A stretch of 43,109 nt of DNA from Taibaiella sp. (lineage in GTDB: Bacteria > Bacteroidota > Bacteroidia > Chitinophagales > Chitinophagaceae): contig JAIOYR010000027.1 of the NCBI GenBank assembly GCA_021740995.1, forward strand, positions 1-43,109, written 5' to 3'. A program made the translations under genes and the position numbers. This document shows positions 24,887-33,638 of the stretch, piece by piece (position 1 is the first letter of the stretch; each line of letters starts with the position of its first letter). The notes beneath the pieces were generated by a model. That model saw only the letters and a list, made by a program, of their open reading frames with translations, made no database searches and was not told the origin of the DNA.

Positions 24887-25363
24887 ATGCAATCTTATCT
24901 GCAAAATTTCCTTTTTCTTCATAGCATACTCCGCTATTTTATTCTGCTTTTTGTTTTTGTAGTAGCAGTTCAGAGCCTGGTAGGGATGATGGGTAAGCGA
25001 AAATTCAAACCTGTAAACAAACAGCTGGCACTTACACTGCTTATTTTCTGCGATTTACAGTTGCTGATAGGCGGATTGCTATATTACTGGAAAATCATAG
25101 CACCCGGGGTTTTCAGCTCCGGCATGGTAATGAAAGACACCTATAGCCGCTTTTATGCGGTAGAGCACAGTTTGGCTATGATAATAGCACTGGTGCTGGT
25201 ACATGTAGGATACAGTGTTACCAAGAAGAATATGGACGATGACCGCAAATTCAAACGTCTTTTCTGGTGTTCTTTCATTGCATTGGGTATATTCATGGCT
25301 ATGACACCGTGGGAGGGCAAACAAGTGGTAGGACGCCCTAACATTCCACACATGACACAGTAA
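24887..25363 (+). CDS. Four-helix inner membrane protein
   Basis: A 158-residue protein with four predicted transmembrane helices (about 12-32, 50-68, 90-110, 127-143). Its histidines sit in or near helices: FLHSILRYF (helix 1), YAVEHSLAMIIALVLVHVGY (helix 3). That resembles small b-type cytochrome-like proteins, and homologues in Bacteroidota are sometimes labelled so, but heme binding is not proven by sequence. The C-terminus has MTPWEGKQVVGRPNIPHMTQ. It ends five bases before the acyltransferase gene and is co-transcribed with it. Confidence 0.7.
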   Translation: MQSYLQNFLFLHSILRYFILLFVFVVAVQSLVGMMGKRKFKPVNKQLALTLLIFCDLQLLIGGLLYYWKIIAPGVFSSGMVMKDTYSRFYAVEHSLAMIIALVLVHVGYSVTKKNMDDDRKFKRLFWCSFIALGIFMAMTPWEGKQVVGRPNIPHMTQ

Positions 25364-25367
25364 GCGC

Positions 25368-26108
25368 ATGCTGTTGAGAACAATACTGCAGCCATTCTAT
25401 ACTGTTTATGTGATCATTACCTTCATGGCAGGTCTTCTGGTCACGTTTCCATTTTTTCTGTTGCTGAGTTTCGGGAATAATTTTGCCTCACGTAAAGCTA
25501 TCTGGACGATTATCAAGCACTGGGCACGCATGTGGTTGTGGGTGATAGGTATGCCGGTGCGTATATGTGGTCCCAGACCACCAGCAACAAGGTATATAGT
25601 TGTAGCCAATCACATTTCTTACCTCGACACCGTAGTGCTGTTTCCGGCATTGCCCGGTTACTTCAGGGCATTGGGCAAAAAAGAGTTCTCCCGTGTTCCC
25701 ATATTGGGATTTATATACCGGCAACTGGCAATAATGGTAACACGCACCAGCGCCGAAAGCCGCACAAAAAGTATGCGCATTATGTGGCGGGTTCTAAAAA
25801 ACGAAGGAGACATTCTCATATTCCCTGAAGGCACTTTTAACGAAACCGGCAAACCACTGAAGGATTTTTACAACGGAGCCTTCCGGCTTGCTATCACCAC
25901 TCAGACTGCTATCTTGCCCATCATTTTTCCCGATACGGTATACAGATGGCATTATACTGCCTGGTGGAAAGTGTGGCCGGGAACCAACAGGGCTGTATAC
26001 CTGCCGCCTATACCTGTAGCAGGCATGACGATGAATGATCTTGCCGGCCTGAAACAACAGGTAACGGATGTGATGCAGGCGGAGCTGATGAAATATAACT
26101 ATCCTTAA
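25368..26108 (+). CDS. plsC: 1-acyl-sn-glycerol-3-phosphate acyltransferase
   Basis: A 246-residue membrane-associated acyltransferase that adds the second acyl chain to lysophosphatidic acid in phospholipid synthesis. An N-terminal hydrophobic segment (about 10-35) anchors it. The catalytic NHxxxxD motif is NHISYLD (about 80-86). The substrate-binding block is FPEGTFNETG (about 152-161). An ILPIIFPDT segment follows. Length and motif spacing are standard for PlsC. It begins five bases after the four-helix membrane protein. It could also act on other lyso-lipids. Confidence 0.9.
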   Translation: MLLRTILQPFYTVYVIITFMAGLLVTFPFFLLLSFGNNFASRKAIWTIIKHWARMWLWVIGMPVRICGPRPPATRYIVVANHISYLDTVVLFPALPGYFRALGKKEFSRVPILGFIYRQLAIMVTRTSAESRTKSMRIMWRVLKNEGDILIFPEGTFNETGKPLKDFYNGAFRLAITTQTAILPIIFPDTVYRWHYTAWWKVWPGTNRAVYLPPIPVAGMTMNDLAGLKQQVTDVMQAELMKYNYP

Positions 26109-26200
26109 CTATTAACTATTCTTTATTTTCCTGCCGGGACATTGCTCCCTACAGTGCTACATTTATATTTTTTCTAAGAATACTACATGATAATAAATCC

Positions 26201-26208
26201 TACATTTG
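26201..26208 (+). promoter_or_regulatory. -7 promoter box of the second TPR gene
   Basis: TACATTTG matches TAnnTTTG exactly and ends 15 bases before the ATG at 26224. No TTG is present at the -33 distance, so support is partial. Confidence 0.45.
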
Positions 26209-26223
26209 GGTTTATAACTACTC

Positions 26224-28050
26224 ATGAACGGTATAATAGACATAGCAAGGTGCGGAATGGCGGTTTTACTGTTGTTACTTACATCTCCGGCAGCGCAGGC
26301 ACAGCAAACAGCAGGCATGGCCAGGCAGTATGCTATTGAAAAAAAGTACGATAAAGCGATTGAAATCTACGAAGAATTGTACGGCATTTCTCCCGACTCA
26401 GTGTACCACGAGTATCTGAACACCCTGCTGACAGCACAAAAATACAAGCAGGCCGAAAAGCTGGTAGAAAAAAAGGCAGCCCTATACCCCAAAAACAGCC
26501 GTAACCCGGAAATGAACCTGGAACTGGGACAGGTGTACGAAAAAAGCGGCAAGGCAGAGAAAGCCAAAGTACAATACGACAGTATTCTGAACATGCTCAA
26601 TGGCGATGATCTGTTCACTACAGGTATAGCAAAAGCATTTACCGATGCCGGCAGACCAGACTACGCCATACTGACCTATGAGCGTGCGTTGCAGTTGCTG
26701 GGCAACCCGCCTATGTATGGCAGGCAACTGGCGACACTGTATGCAGGTGCCGGCAACTACGAGAAAGCAATAGCGGCTATGCTGCGTGGTGGTCCCAGTG
26801 TGTTTATGACTGCCGATGGCGCCAAAGAACTGCTGCTGGAGCTGCTGGGTAATGACCCCAAGAAACTGCAACTGGTGCAAAAGGCACTGGTAAAGAAAAT
26901 AAACGAGGAGCCTGGAAACAATTATTATGCCGAAATACTGACGTGGATTTACACTCAGAAAGATGATTGGGATGGTGCCCTCATACAAATGGAAGCTATA
27001 GATGAGCGTAATCAGGAATCAGGAAAACGGCTGATGGACTTTGCAAGAACTGCGGTAGCTGCACGCCAGTATGAAGTAGCCAACAAAGCCTATGACGGAA
27101 TAATAGCAAAGGGAAAAGAGCAACCCTACTATGTGCTGGCCAAAAGCGAAAAGCTGGGCGCAGCGCTGGCGCAGCTGGAAAAAAATAATGCTCGGACACC
27201 TGAAGATATAACCGCACTGGCAGCGCTCTATGATAGCTTTCTGACAGAGTTTCCAAAACACTACACCCAAAAGACTGCTGCCGACTATGCTACGCTACAC
27301 GCGGTGTATGGCAACAATGTGAAGAAGGCAATAGAGATACTGAAAAGAAGTATTGCTGAGCCCGACACCCGCCGCAACATGATGGGACAGTTCAAGCTGC
27401 AACTGGGCGACTACTATCTGCTACAAGGCAGGCAATGGGACGCATCGCTGTCTTACAGCCAGGTAGAAAAAGATTTCAAACAGGATGTGATGGGTGAAGA
27501 CGCCCGCTTTCGCAATGCAAGGCTGGCATACTATCATGGCGACTTCGACCTGGCACAGAAGTTGTTGGGTATCCTCAAGTCGGGCACAAGCAACCTCATA
27601 GCAAATGATGCAATAGACCTGTCTGTACTGATAACAGAGAATGTAGAAGACAGCAATACAGCGCCGTTGCAGCGGTTTGCCTATGCAGGGCTGTTGTTGT
27701 TTCAGAACAAAGACAAAGAAGCAGAGCAACTGATAGACAGCATAGCAAATGCAGCACCAAAGCACCCGCTGATGGACGATCTGGTAATGATGCATGCACG
27801 CATAGCGATAAAACACAGAGACTTTACCAGGGCCCTCGGCTATCTGAAAGAAGTAGCAGACAAATACGGAAAAGATGTGCTGGGCGATGATGCGGTGTAT
27901 AAGATTGCTGAGATTTATGATAATGAACTGGACCAGAAAAGCGAAGCGAAAAAGTATTACGAACAGTTGATAATAGATTATCCGGGCAGCACATTTGTAC
28001 AGGCGGCACGCCAGCGGCTGGGCGAGATAAACAAACAAGGCATACAATAG
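26224..28050 (+). CDS. Exported tetratricopeptide-repeat protein
   Basis: A 608-residue protein with a signal peptide (hydrophobic MAVLLLLLTSPAAQAQQ, about 12-28). The ATG at 26257 is an alternative start giving a shorter n-region. The mature protein is almost entirely helix pairs of TPR type: ARQYAIEKKYDKAIEIYEEL, MNLELGQVYEKSGKAEKAKV, AILTYERALQLLG, LGDYYLLQGRQWDASLSYSQ, and a last repeat DDAVYKIAEIYDNELDQKSE. It ends with a YPGSTFVQAARQRLGEI motif found at the end of outer-membrane assembly TPR proteins such as the BamD/YbgF group. A periplasmic scaffold role is likely. It shares the TPR design with the 21369-23003 product but is not a close copy. Confidence 0.85.
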   Translation: MNGIIDIARCGMAVLLLLLTSPAAQAQQTAGMARQYAIEKKYDKAIEIYEELYGISPDSVYHEYLNTLLTAQKYKQAEKLVEKKAALYPKNSRNPEMNLELGQVYEKSGKAEKAKVQYDSILNMLNGDDLFTTGIAKAFTDAGRPDYAILTYERALQLLGNPPMYGRQLATLYAGAGNYEKAIAAMLRGGPSVFMTADGAKELLLELLGNDPKKLQLVQKALVKKINEEPGNNYYAEILTWIYTQKDDWDGALIQMEAIDERNQESGKRLMDFARTAVAARQYEVANKAYDGIIAKGKEQPYYVLAKSEKLGAALAQLEKNNARTPEDITALAALYDSFLTEFPKHYTQKTAADYATLHAVYGNNVKKAIEILKRSIAEPDTRRNMMGQFKLQLGDYYLLQGRQWDASLSYSQVEKDFKQDVMGEDARFRNARLAYYHGDFDLAQKLLGILKSGTSNLIANDAIDLSVLITENVEDSNTAPLQRFAYAGLLLFQNKDKEAEQLIDSIANAAPKHPLMDDLVMMHARIAIKHRDFTRALGYLKEVADKYGKDVLGDDAVYKIAEIYDNELDQKSEAKKYYEQLIIDYPGSTFVQAARQRLGEINKQGIQ

Positions 28051-28063
28051 CGTGAATATGGAG

Positions 28064-28095
28064 AATGTGATTGAATGTGTGGAAATGTGATTGAA
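28064..28095. repeat. 12-bp direct repeat AATGTGATTGAA
   Basis: Exact copies at 28064-28075 and 28084-28095, 20 bp apart, in low-complexity sequence after the TPR gene. The style recalls the self-similar words at 3029-3058 and 405-486. Confidence 0.5.
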
Positions 28096-28157
28096 GAAGA
28101 TGACATCAAACATCACAGTTAGGTTGCCTTCCTTACTCCACCATTACTCCTGCCGTA

Positions 28158-28188
28158 TTGTATTTGTTAGCTGCACACACTACTTTTG
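28158..28188 (+). promoter_or_regulatory. Full consensus promoter immediately before 28196
   Basis: TTG (28158-28160), a 20-base spacer, and TACTTTTG (28181-28188) match the Bacteroidota -33/-7 consensus perfectly. The start codon lies only seven bases beyond the -7 box, so transcription should begin at or within a few bases of the ATG, giving a leaderless or nearly leaderless mRNA. Confidence 0.7.
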
Positions 28189-28195
28189 ACAAGCT

Positions 28196-29092
28196 ATGAA
28201 GTACCTGTTTTTATATTGTTCCTTATTTATTTCCCTGCATACATACGCTCAAAACAGGGTGTTTATGGGCAGAGTAGTGGATAAAGAAAAAAGAGGAATC
28301 CCCTTTGCCGTTGTAGAAGCCAAGGACATGAATCAGGGAGTGTATTGCGATGATAACGGAGTTTTTGCTTTTACGGGCAACGCAGACCAAATAAAAACGC
28401 TGGTAATTTTCTGTCTTGGGTACGAAAAAAAAGAAATCTCTACAGAAATTCTTCCGCTAGACTCCATAATAGTGGAGCTTAACACCAAAGTAGCGACACT
28501 AAAAGCGGTATCTATAAAAGCAAAGAAGGGCACCCCCACTGAGGGCGTGCTAGGCAAAAGCCGCAGGCAACTGGAATATGCCGGCGACTGTTACCGGTAT
28601 TATGGCTCTGAGACTGCTATACGCCTGAACGCAGATACAGCGCACAATGGAATACTGAAGGCGGTTTACGTATATATAACTGACGAAGGGGACTGGAAAA
28701 CAAAATTCAGGGTGCACCTGTATGACGGGGATTCTCTGCCACACAAGGAACTGACAGACACCAGCCTGGTGGTACAGGCTACCAGCGGCAACTCGTGGGT
28801 AAAGGTGGACGTAAGCAGCCTGAAAATACTGGTGAATAAGGGCTTGTTTGCCTCTGTAGAGTGGATATCGGGTTATGGTAACACACAGCGCAAACTACAG
28901 TCGGATAAAAACCCTGAGGTGAGCGACTATAACGGGCAGGTGCTGGGGCTCACCAGCGACTATGGGAAACCGTCGAAGACCTACAGCCGGAAGCCCTTCA
29001 GTAAAAAATGGATATACTACGACTCGCCCGATGCGCAGCGCAAAGGTGGCTACTTTCTAAACCCAATGATTTACTGCACTTATACGTATTAA
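28196..29092 (+). CDS. Exported protein with carboxypeptidase-regulatory-like domain
   Basis: A 298-residue protein with a signal peptide (MKYLFLYCSLFISLHTYAQ). Residues about 22-90 form a CarboxypepD-regulatory-like beta sandwich: VFMGRVVDKEKRGIPFAVV, NQGVYCDDNGVFAFTG and LVIFCLGYEKKEIS, the module found at the N-terminus of many Bacteroidota TonB-dependent and envelope proteins. The remaining 200 residues include a beta-rich unit (LKAVYVYITDEGDWKTKFRV HLYD split over 170-195, and VKVDVSSLKILVNKGLF). No enzyme motif is seen. It is a single gene directly under a consensus promoter. Confidence 0.8.
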   Translation: MKYLFLYCSLFISLHTYAQNRVFMGRVVDKEKRGIPFAVVEAKDMNQGVYCDDNGVFAFTGNADQIKTLVIFCLGYEKKEISTEILPLDSIIVELNTKVATLKAVSIKAKKGTPTEGVLGKSRRQLEYAGDCYRYYGSETAIRLNADTAHNGILKAVYVYITDEGDWKTKFRVHLYDGDSLPHKELTDTSLVVQATSGNSWVKVDVSSLKILVNKGLFASVEWISGYGNTQRKLQSDKNPEVSDYNGQVLGLTSDYGKPSKTYSRKPFSKKWIYYDSPDAQRKGGYFLNPMIYCTYTY

Positions 29093-29198
29093 AAACAGTA
29101 CCTGAACAGAAGTATTGACTATTGTCAGCCGGCATTGTCATATAATTCCGTATTTTGCCATCAGGCTTTTTAATTTTTTAAAAATTACCCTTTGTTTT

Positions 29199-30575
29199 AT
29201 GTCTCGTAACGTAACAATACTCGGTGCCGGGCTGGTAGGCTCGCTACTCTCAATCATACTTCGCAAACGGGGATACGAAGTAGACCTTTATGAACGCCGT
29301 CCGGACATGCGCAATGCGTCTATGTCGGCCGGCAAGTCTATCAATCTGGCTATGAGTGCCAGAGGATGGAAGGCCCTGGAACTGGCAGGACTGAAGACTG
29401 AAATGGAACCTATAGCCATACCCATGTATGGGCGCTACCTGCACATGCAGGACGGGCAAACGGCTTTTCAGCCATATAGCAAAAATAATGAGGCCATATA
29501 CTCGGTAAGCAGAGGCGAGCTGAATAAAAAGCTGATGACCCTTGCAGAACAGAGTGGTGTCAACATCAACTTTGAGCACAGGTGTGCTCATGTAGACGTG
29601 GTGAATAATGTGCTCCGTTTTGTGCATGGCGGGAATGAAAAAACCGTAAATGCCGATTTGCTTTTTGGTGCAGATGGTGCATTCTCTGCCCTGCGCAACA
29701 GCTATACCCACATGGACAGGGTAAACTGCGACCACTTTTATCTGGAATACGGCTATAAGGAGCTGGCTATACTGCCCGGTGCAAACGGTGAGTGGCTGAT
29801 GGAAAAAAATGCGCTGCATATATGGCCGCGCGGCAAGTACATGATGATAGCATTGCCAAACACCGATGGTACATTTACCTGCACTATGTTTATGCCCTAT
29901 GAGGGCGAAGTGTCTTTTGAAAAACTGAAGACAGAGCAGGACGTTCATTATTTGTTTGATACACAGTTTGCCGATGCTAAGGCACTTATGCCGGGGCTCA
30001 TTGAAGACTTCTTCACCAATCCTACTTCATCGCTTATTACCACACACATTTTCCCATGGCACTACAAAGACAAGAGTGCACTGATAGGCGACGCTGCTCA
30101 TGCTATAGTACCTTTTTATGGGCAGGGCATGAATGCCGGTTTTGAAGATTGCAGTGTACTCTCTTCATTACTGGACATATATGGAGAAGACTGGGCGGCC
30201 ATACTACCCGAGTACCAGAAACGAAGAAAACCAAATGGGGATGCGGTAGCCGCACTGGCACTCAACAACTTCACAGAGATGCGCGACAAGGTTGCCGACC
30301 CTAAATTTCTGGAGCGTAAAAAAATTGAAAAAGAATTAGGCACACGTTTCCCCGACAGGTTTATCTCGGTATACGAAATGGTGTCTTTCAGCCACATCCC
30401 CTACGATACTGCAATACAGTGCATACAGGCACAAGACAGGCTGCTGGAGCAGATAATGAAGGAGGGTGATTTTTTTGTAAACATAGAGCAGGACAGCTTC
30501 CGCAGTGCGCTGGATACGTGGCTGAATGCATATAATGAAGCTGTACAACAACTGGATTTTGGTAATGAAGCCTGA
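29199..30575 (+). CDS. kmo: Kynurenine 3-monooxygenase
   Basis: A 458-residue FAD-dependent aromatic hydroxylase converting L-kynurenine to 3-hydroxykynurenine with NADPH and O2. This is the committed step of the kynurenine route from tryptophan to quinolinate and NAD. The start at 29199 places the FAD motif GAGLVGSLLS at residues 9-18. Other features are the ARGWKALE substrate-region block, LLFGADGAFSALR (about 157-169), and the second FAD motif GDAAHAIVPFYGQGMNAGFE (about 297-316). Bacterial KMO homologues typically contain these. It overlaps recJ by 11 bases, implying translational coupling. Other kynurenine-pathway genes are not in the window. Confidence 0.92.
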   Translation: MSRNVTILGAGLVGSLLSIILRKRGYEVDLYERRPDMRNASMSAGKSINLAMSARGWKALELAGLKTEMEPIAIPMYGRYLHMQDGQTAFQPYSKNNEAIYSVSRGELNKKLMTLAEQSGVNINFEHRCAHVDVVNNVLRFVHGGNEKTVNADLLFGADGAFSALRNSYTHMDRVNCDHFYLEYGYKELAILPGANGEWLMEKNALHIWPRGKYMMIALPNTDGTFTCTMFMPYEGEVSFEKLKTEQDVHYLFDTQFADAKALMPGLIEDFFTNPTSSLITTHIFPWHYKDKSALIGDAAHAIVPFYGQGMNAGFEDCSVLSSLLDIYGEDWAAILPEYQKRRKPNGDAVAALALNNFTEMRDKVADPKFLERKKIEKELGTRFPDRFISVYEMVSFSHIPYDTAIQCIQAQDRLLEQIMKEGDFFVNIEQDSFRSALDTWLNAYNEAVQQLDFGNEA

Positions 30576-32277
30576 TAAGAGATGGACGGTAAAAACCGTA
30601 GATGAAGAGGTAGTGAACAGGCTGTGTAATGAGCTGCAGGTGCAACCCGCCATCTGCAGGTTGCTGGCAGTGCGTGGCATAAAGGACTATGAAAGTGCAA
30701 GGTTGTTTTTTCGCCCTGAGCTTTCGCACCTGCACGACCCCTTTCTGATGAAGGGGATGAAGAAGGCAGTAGAGCGCATAACAGAGGCTATAGAGTGGCA
30801 CGAGCGGATAATGGTGTATGGCGACTATGATGTAGATGGCACTACTGCTGTATCGCTGGTATATAGTTACCTCAAAGAAAACTACAAAGGAGAGCTGTCT
30901 TACTACATACCGCACCGCTATCGCGAGGGGTATGGGATATCTAAGCAAGGTATAGACTATGCCCATGGCAACGGCTACACACTGATGATAACGCTGGACT
31001 GTGGTATCAAGTCGGTAGAGATGATAGCGTATGCACAGTCGCTGGGTATAGAGGTGATTGTATGCGACCATCACCTGCCCGACGATCACCTGCCACCCGC
31101 TTTTGCTATACTCAATCCCAAACAAAAAGATTGCCACTACCCCTTCAAAGAGCTGAGTGGTTGTGGAATAGGTTTCAAGCTGGTATCTGCATTGGCCATT
31201 CACTGGAAACAACCCATGGAAAAGGTATACAAATACCTGGACCTTGTGGCCACCAGCATAGCGGCAGACATAGTGCCTATAGACGGGGAGAACCGCATAC
31301 TGGCTTACTATGGTGTAAAACAGATAAACGAATCGCCCTGCCTGGCTATAGCTACCCTCAAGGAGTTGGGTGGTGTGCAGAAGGCATTGTCTATTTCTGA
31401 CCTTGTATTTGTGATAGGGCCACGTGTAAATGCTGCCGGACGTATGGATGACGCCCGCAAAGCAGTAGAGTTTTTTATAGAAACAGACCCTGAAAAAATA
31501 CCGGCACTTGCAGCGGCGCTACACTCAGACAATGACGACCGGCGCGAGGTAGACAAGAGCATAACAGAAGAGGCGCTGGCTATACTGAATGATAACAAAA
31601 ATGAACGGCTGAAGAGATCTACCGTACTTTTTCGGTCGCACTGGCACAAGGGCGTAGTGGGCATAGTAGCATCGCGCCTTATAGACCATTACTACCGCCC
31701 TACTATAGTGCTCACCTCTGCCAATGGCAAGGCCACAGGCTCTGCCCGTTCTGTATCGGGCTTCAATATCTATGAGGCTATACACGAGTGCCGTGATATA
31801 CTGGATAATTATGGCGGTCATTTTTTTGCGGCTGGGATGACCATGGCAGAAAACAGGGTAAATGAATTTATAGAACGCTTCGAAACTATTGTAGCCGGCA
31901 CTATAACCGCTGAGCAGCAGATACCTGAAATAGAGATTGATGCGGAAATACCGTTATCGCTGGTAAAGCCATCTTTTTTCAATCTCATTAAACAGTTCGA
32001 GCCATTTGGCCCTGTAAATATGAAACCGGTTTTTCTTACCCGAGGTCTCTACGACTATCAGGGCTCATCGCAGGTGGTGAAGGAGCAGCACCTGCGCATA
32101 GTAGCGCATCAGCGCAATGGGTCAATAATAGAGGGCATAGGGTTTGGGGTAGGAGATAAGTATGAACTGGTAAAAAACGGCCCCTTCGATATGGTATACA
32201 ACATAGAAGAAAACGAACACAACGGCAACACCCGCCTGCAGGTAAGAGTGGTGGATATAAAGAAAAGTGTGGCGTAG
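30565..32277 (+). CDS. recJ: Single-stranded-DNA-specific exonuclease RecJ
   Basis: A 570-residue DHH-family 5'-3' exonuclease acting on single-stranded DNA in recombination and mismatch repair. The start at 30565 (MKPDKRWTVKTV) lies inside the kmo stop region. Catalytic motifs are GDYDVDGTTAV (about 86-96, motif I), DCGIKS, VCDHHLPDD (DHH motif, about 168-176) and NPKQKDCHYPF. The DHHA1 domain has GPRVNAAGRMDDARKAVE, and GGHFFAAGMTM (about 424). The C-terminal OB-like part contains FEPFGPVNMKPVF. Length is normal. The 11-base overlap suggests its translation depends on kmo, an unusual pairing. Confidence 0.95.
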   Translation: MKPDKRWTVKTVDEEVVNRLCNELQVQPAICRLLAVRGIKDYESARLFFRPELSHLHDPFLMKGMKKAVERITEAIEWHERIMVYGDYDVDGTTAVSLVYSYLKENYKGELSYYIPHRYREGYGISKQGIDYAHGNGYTLMITLDCGIKSVEMIAYAQSLGIEVIVCDHHLPDDHLPPAFAILNPKQKDCHYPFKELSGCGIGFKLVSALAIHWKQPMEKVYKYLDLVATSIAADIVPIDGENRILAYYGVKQINESPCLAIATLKELGGVQKALSISDLVFVIGPRVNAAGRMDDARKAVEFFIETDPEKIPALAAALHSDNDDRREVDKSITEEALAILNDNKNERLKRSTVLFRSHWHKGVVGIVASRLIDHYYRPTIVLTSANGKATGSARSVSGFNIYEAIHECRDILDNYGGHFFAAGMTMAENRVNEFIERFETIVAGTITAEQQIPEIEIDAEIPLSLVKPSFFNLIKQFEPFGPVNMKPVFLTRGLYDYQGSSQVVKEQHLRIVAHQRNGSIIEGIGFGVGDKYELVKNGPFDMVYNIEENEHNGNTRLQVRVVDIKKSVA

Positions 32278-32280
32278 CAA

Positions 32281-32312
32281 GGTTAGTCAACTTTTATGAA
32301 AGTTGACTAACC
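32281..32312. terminator. 14-bp hairpin after recJ
   Basis: GGTTAGTCAACTTT (32281-32294) and AAAGTTGACTAACC (32299-32312) form a perfect stem with a four-base loop, between converging recJ and the outer-membrane gene at 32391. There is no T tract, but the position supports bidirectional termination. Confidence 0.7.
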
Positions 32313-32390
32313 CTAATTCTTATCTGTTGTACGGATACTCATTTATCCAGTTAAAACTACCACTAGTCGCCTAGCAGTGTTGCTTTGCTT

Positions 32391-33617
32391 TTAAAACACT
32401 TTCAAGGTAAGGCCGGGGAAAATCTGATTGAAATCATTGGTGAAGATTACTTCAGGCGATAGCGTCAACCCCTTTTTCAACAAAGTCACATTGAAAAATA
32501 ACTTTGCGGTCAGCCCGTTGAAGTAGTTGCCGGTTTTCCAGTATAGGTAACCCGCACCAACTGACAAGTCCCTGCCTTCGCCATAACTGACATTAAGAAA
32601 GTTATTTTGTAGTATATCGTAATCACCTGTTGCATTTTTTTCGAAAAAGAAATAGGAAGAATTGGACAGGCCAATTATATGTTCATGGTACTCATTATTT
32701 GTATTTAGTCGCCTTCCGCGCATTATAAGAGAAAACCCTATCTCTGCATAAGGGGCAAAAGTATTTCTTACCAGACCCATGCCCAGGTTTGCGGTGGATG
32801 TGAATACATCGGCCCGGTGGAGTACATCCCAGTTTTTTGCATTGTCAGATTTTACAAGCCCGTCATATTGTTTGAACCGGACATCAGCATAAGAAAGCCA
32901 GCGTTTTTTGATGCCTGTGTTGTCTGGTGCATACGGGTTATACCTTGCCGAAGAAGGGTTGGCATATGGGTGTTGTTTTGTTTTTTTCTTTTTGGTGGCA
33001 TATAGTGTATCCAGTGCGTGCTGCAATGTAGCCTTGTCTGCTGCTATAGCTGCTATATCTGTATAGTTGTTCAGGCAAAAGGTGATTTGGTAATATCGGG
33101 AGTTGTATATAGGATAGTCACTTCTGTGCTTTATCTTTTGGTTGGCATCATTTAGAGGACTATGGCGATAGTAAATACGTATAGTATCCTGATCCAGCTT
33201 CAGCTTTGCCTTGTCTGTAGGCTTGCTCATAAATATATCGCCATCTGATGGGTGCTTTTTGAAGCGTATTTTGTTGAAAGAATATGCCTCGTCGATAGCA
33301 TAGTCTATTCGAACCGAACCACTTCCATTTTCCAGCGAATCTTTATAGAAAAATATTTCCTTTACAAATTGGGTTAACAAAGAATCCAGATTAGAAAGCT
33401 CTTTGTATTGCTCTGCATTGACCAACTCTATTATCATTCGTGCTTTATTGGGCAGAAATATATAGTCGCGAATGCTCACAGACTGTGATGGCATATTAAA
33501 GTTCAGCTCTGTTTGAGTAGGAGGTAATGGCTTTTTCTTTTCTATATCTTCATCCTGCGCTTTTGCAGCTAATACAATCCCGGTCAGCATTACTGCTGAT
33601 AAAAATAGTTTTTTCAT
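32391..33617 (-). CDS. Exported protein of the sigma-factor operon, paralog 2
   Basis: A 408-residue protein with a signal peptide (MKKLFLSAVMLTGIVLAAKAQ). It is paralogous to the product of 33639-34820. Both have a (S/T)IRD...KAR(M/V)I(I/F)EL start, a block with DSLENGSxxVRIDY (about 95-110), an ND-T-IR strand, a loop region, and a C-terminal set of alternating strands ending in NDFNQIFPGLTLKVF. The second half looks like a beta-barrel or beta-sandwich (YAEIGFSLIMRGRR, VSYGEGRDLSVGAGYLYW, LTAKLFFNVTLLKKGLTLSP). An outer-membrane location is likely. It is the last gene of the four-gene minus-strand operon, 21 bases after its paralog. Function is unknown. Confidence 0.75.
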   Translation of the reverse strand: MKKLFLSAVMLTGIVLAAKAQDEDIEKKKPLPPTQTELNFNMPSQSVSIRDYIFLPNKARMIIELVNAEQYKELSNLDSLLTQFVKEIFFYKDSLENGSGSVRIDYAIDEAYSFNKIRFKKHPSDGDIFMSKPTDKAKLKLDQDTIRIYYRHSPLNDANQKIKHRSDYPIYNSRYYQITFCLNNYTDIAAIAADKATLQHALDTLYATKKKKTKQHPYANPSSARYNPYAPDNTGIKKRWLSYADVRFKQYDGLVKSDNAKNWDVLHRADVFTSTANLGMGLVRNTFAPYAEIGFSLIMRGRRLNTNNEYHEHIIGLSNSSYFFFEKNATGDYDILQNNFLNVSYGEGRDLSVGAGYLYWKTGNYFNGLTAKLFFNVTLLKKGLTLSPEVIFTNDFNQIFPGLTLKVF

Positions 33618-33638
33618 TCTTTATGGTTTTTATTTGAC

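Noticed and set aside
24887-25363. Cytochrome b561 assignment
   Set aside because: There are four helices and some histidines, but the paired in-helix His ligands expected for two hemes are not clear.
30388-31212. Open frame of 274 codons on the minus strand
   Set aside because: It is antisense to the kmo end and recJ motif region. Composition is low in charge and rich in Tyr/His/Cys, with no start context.
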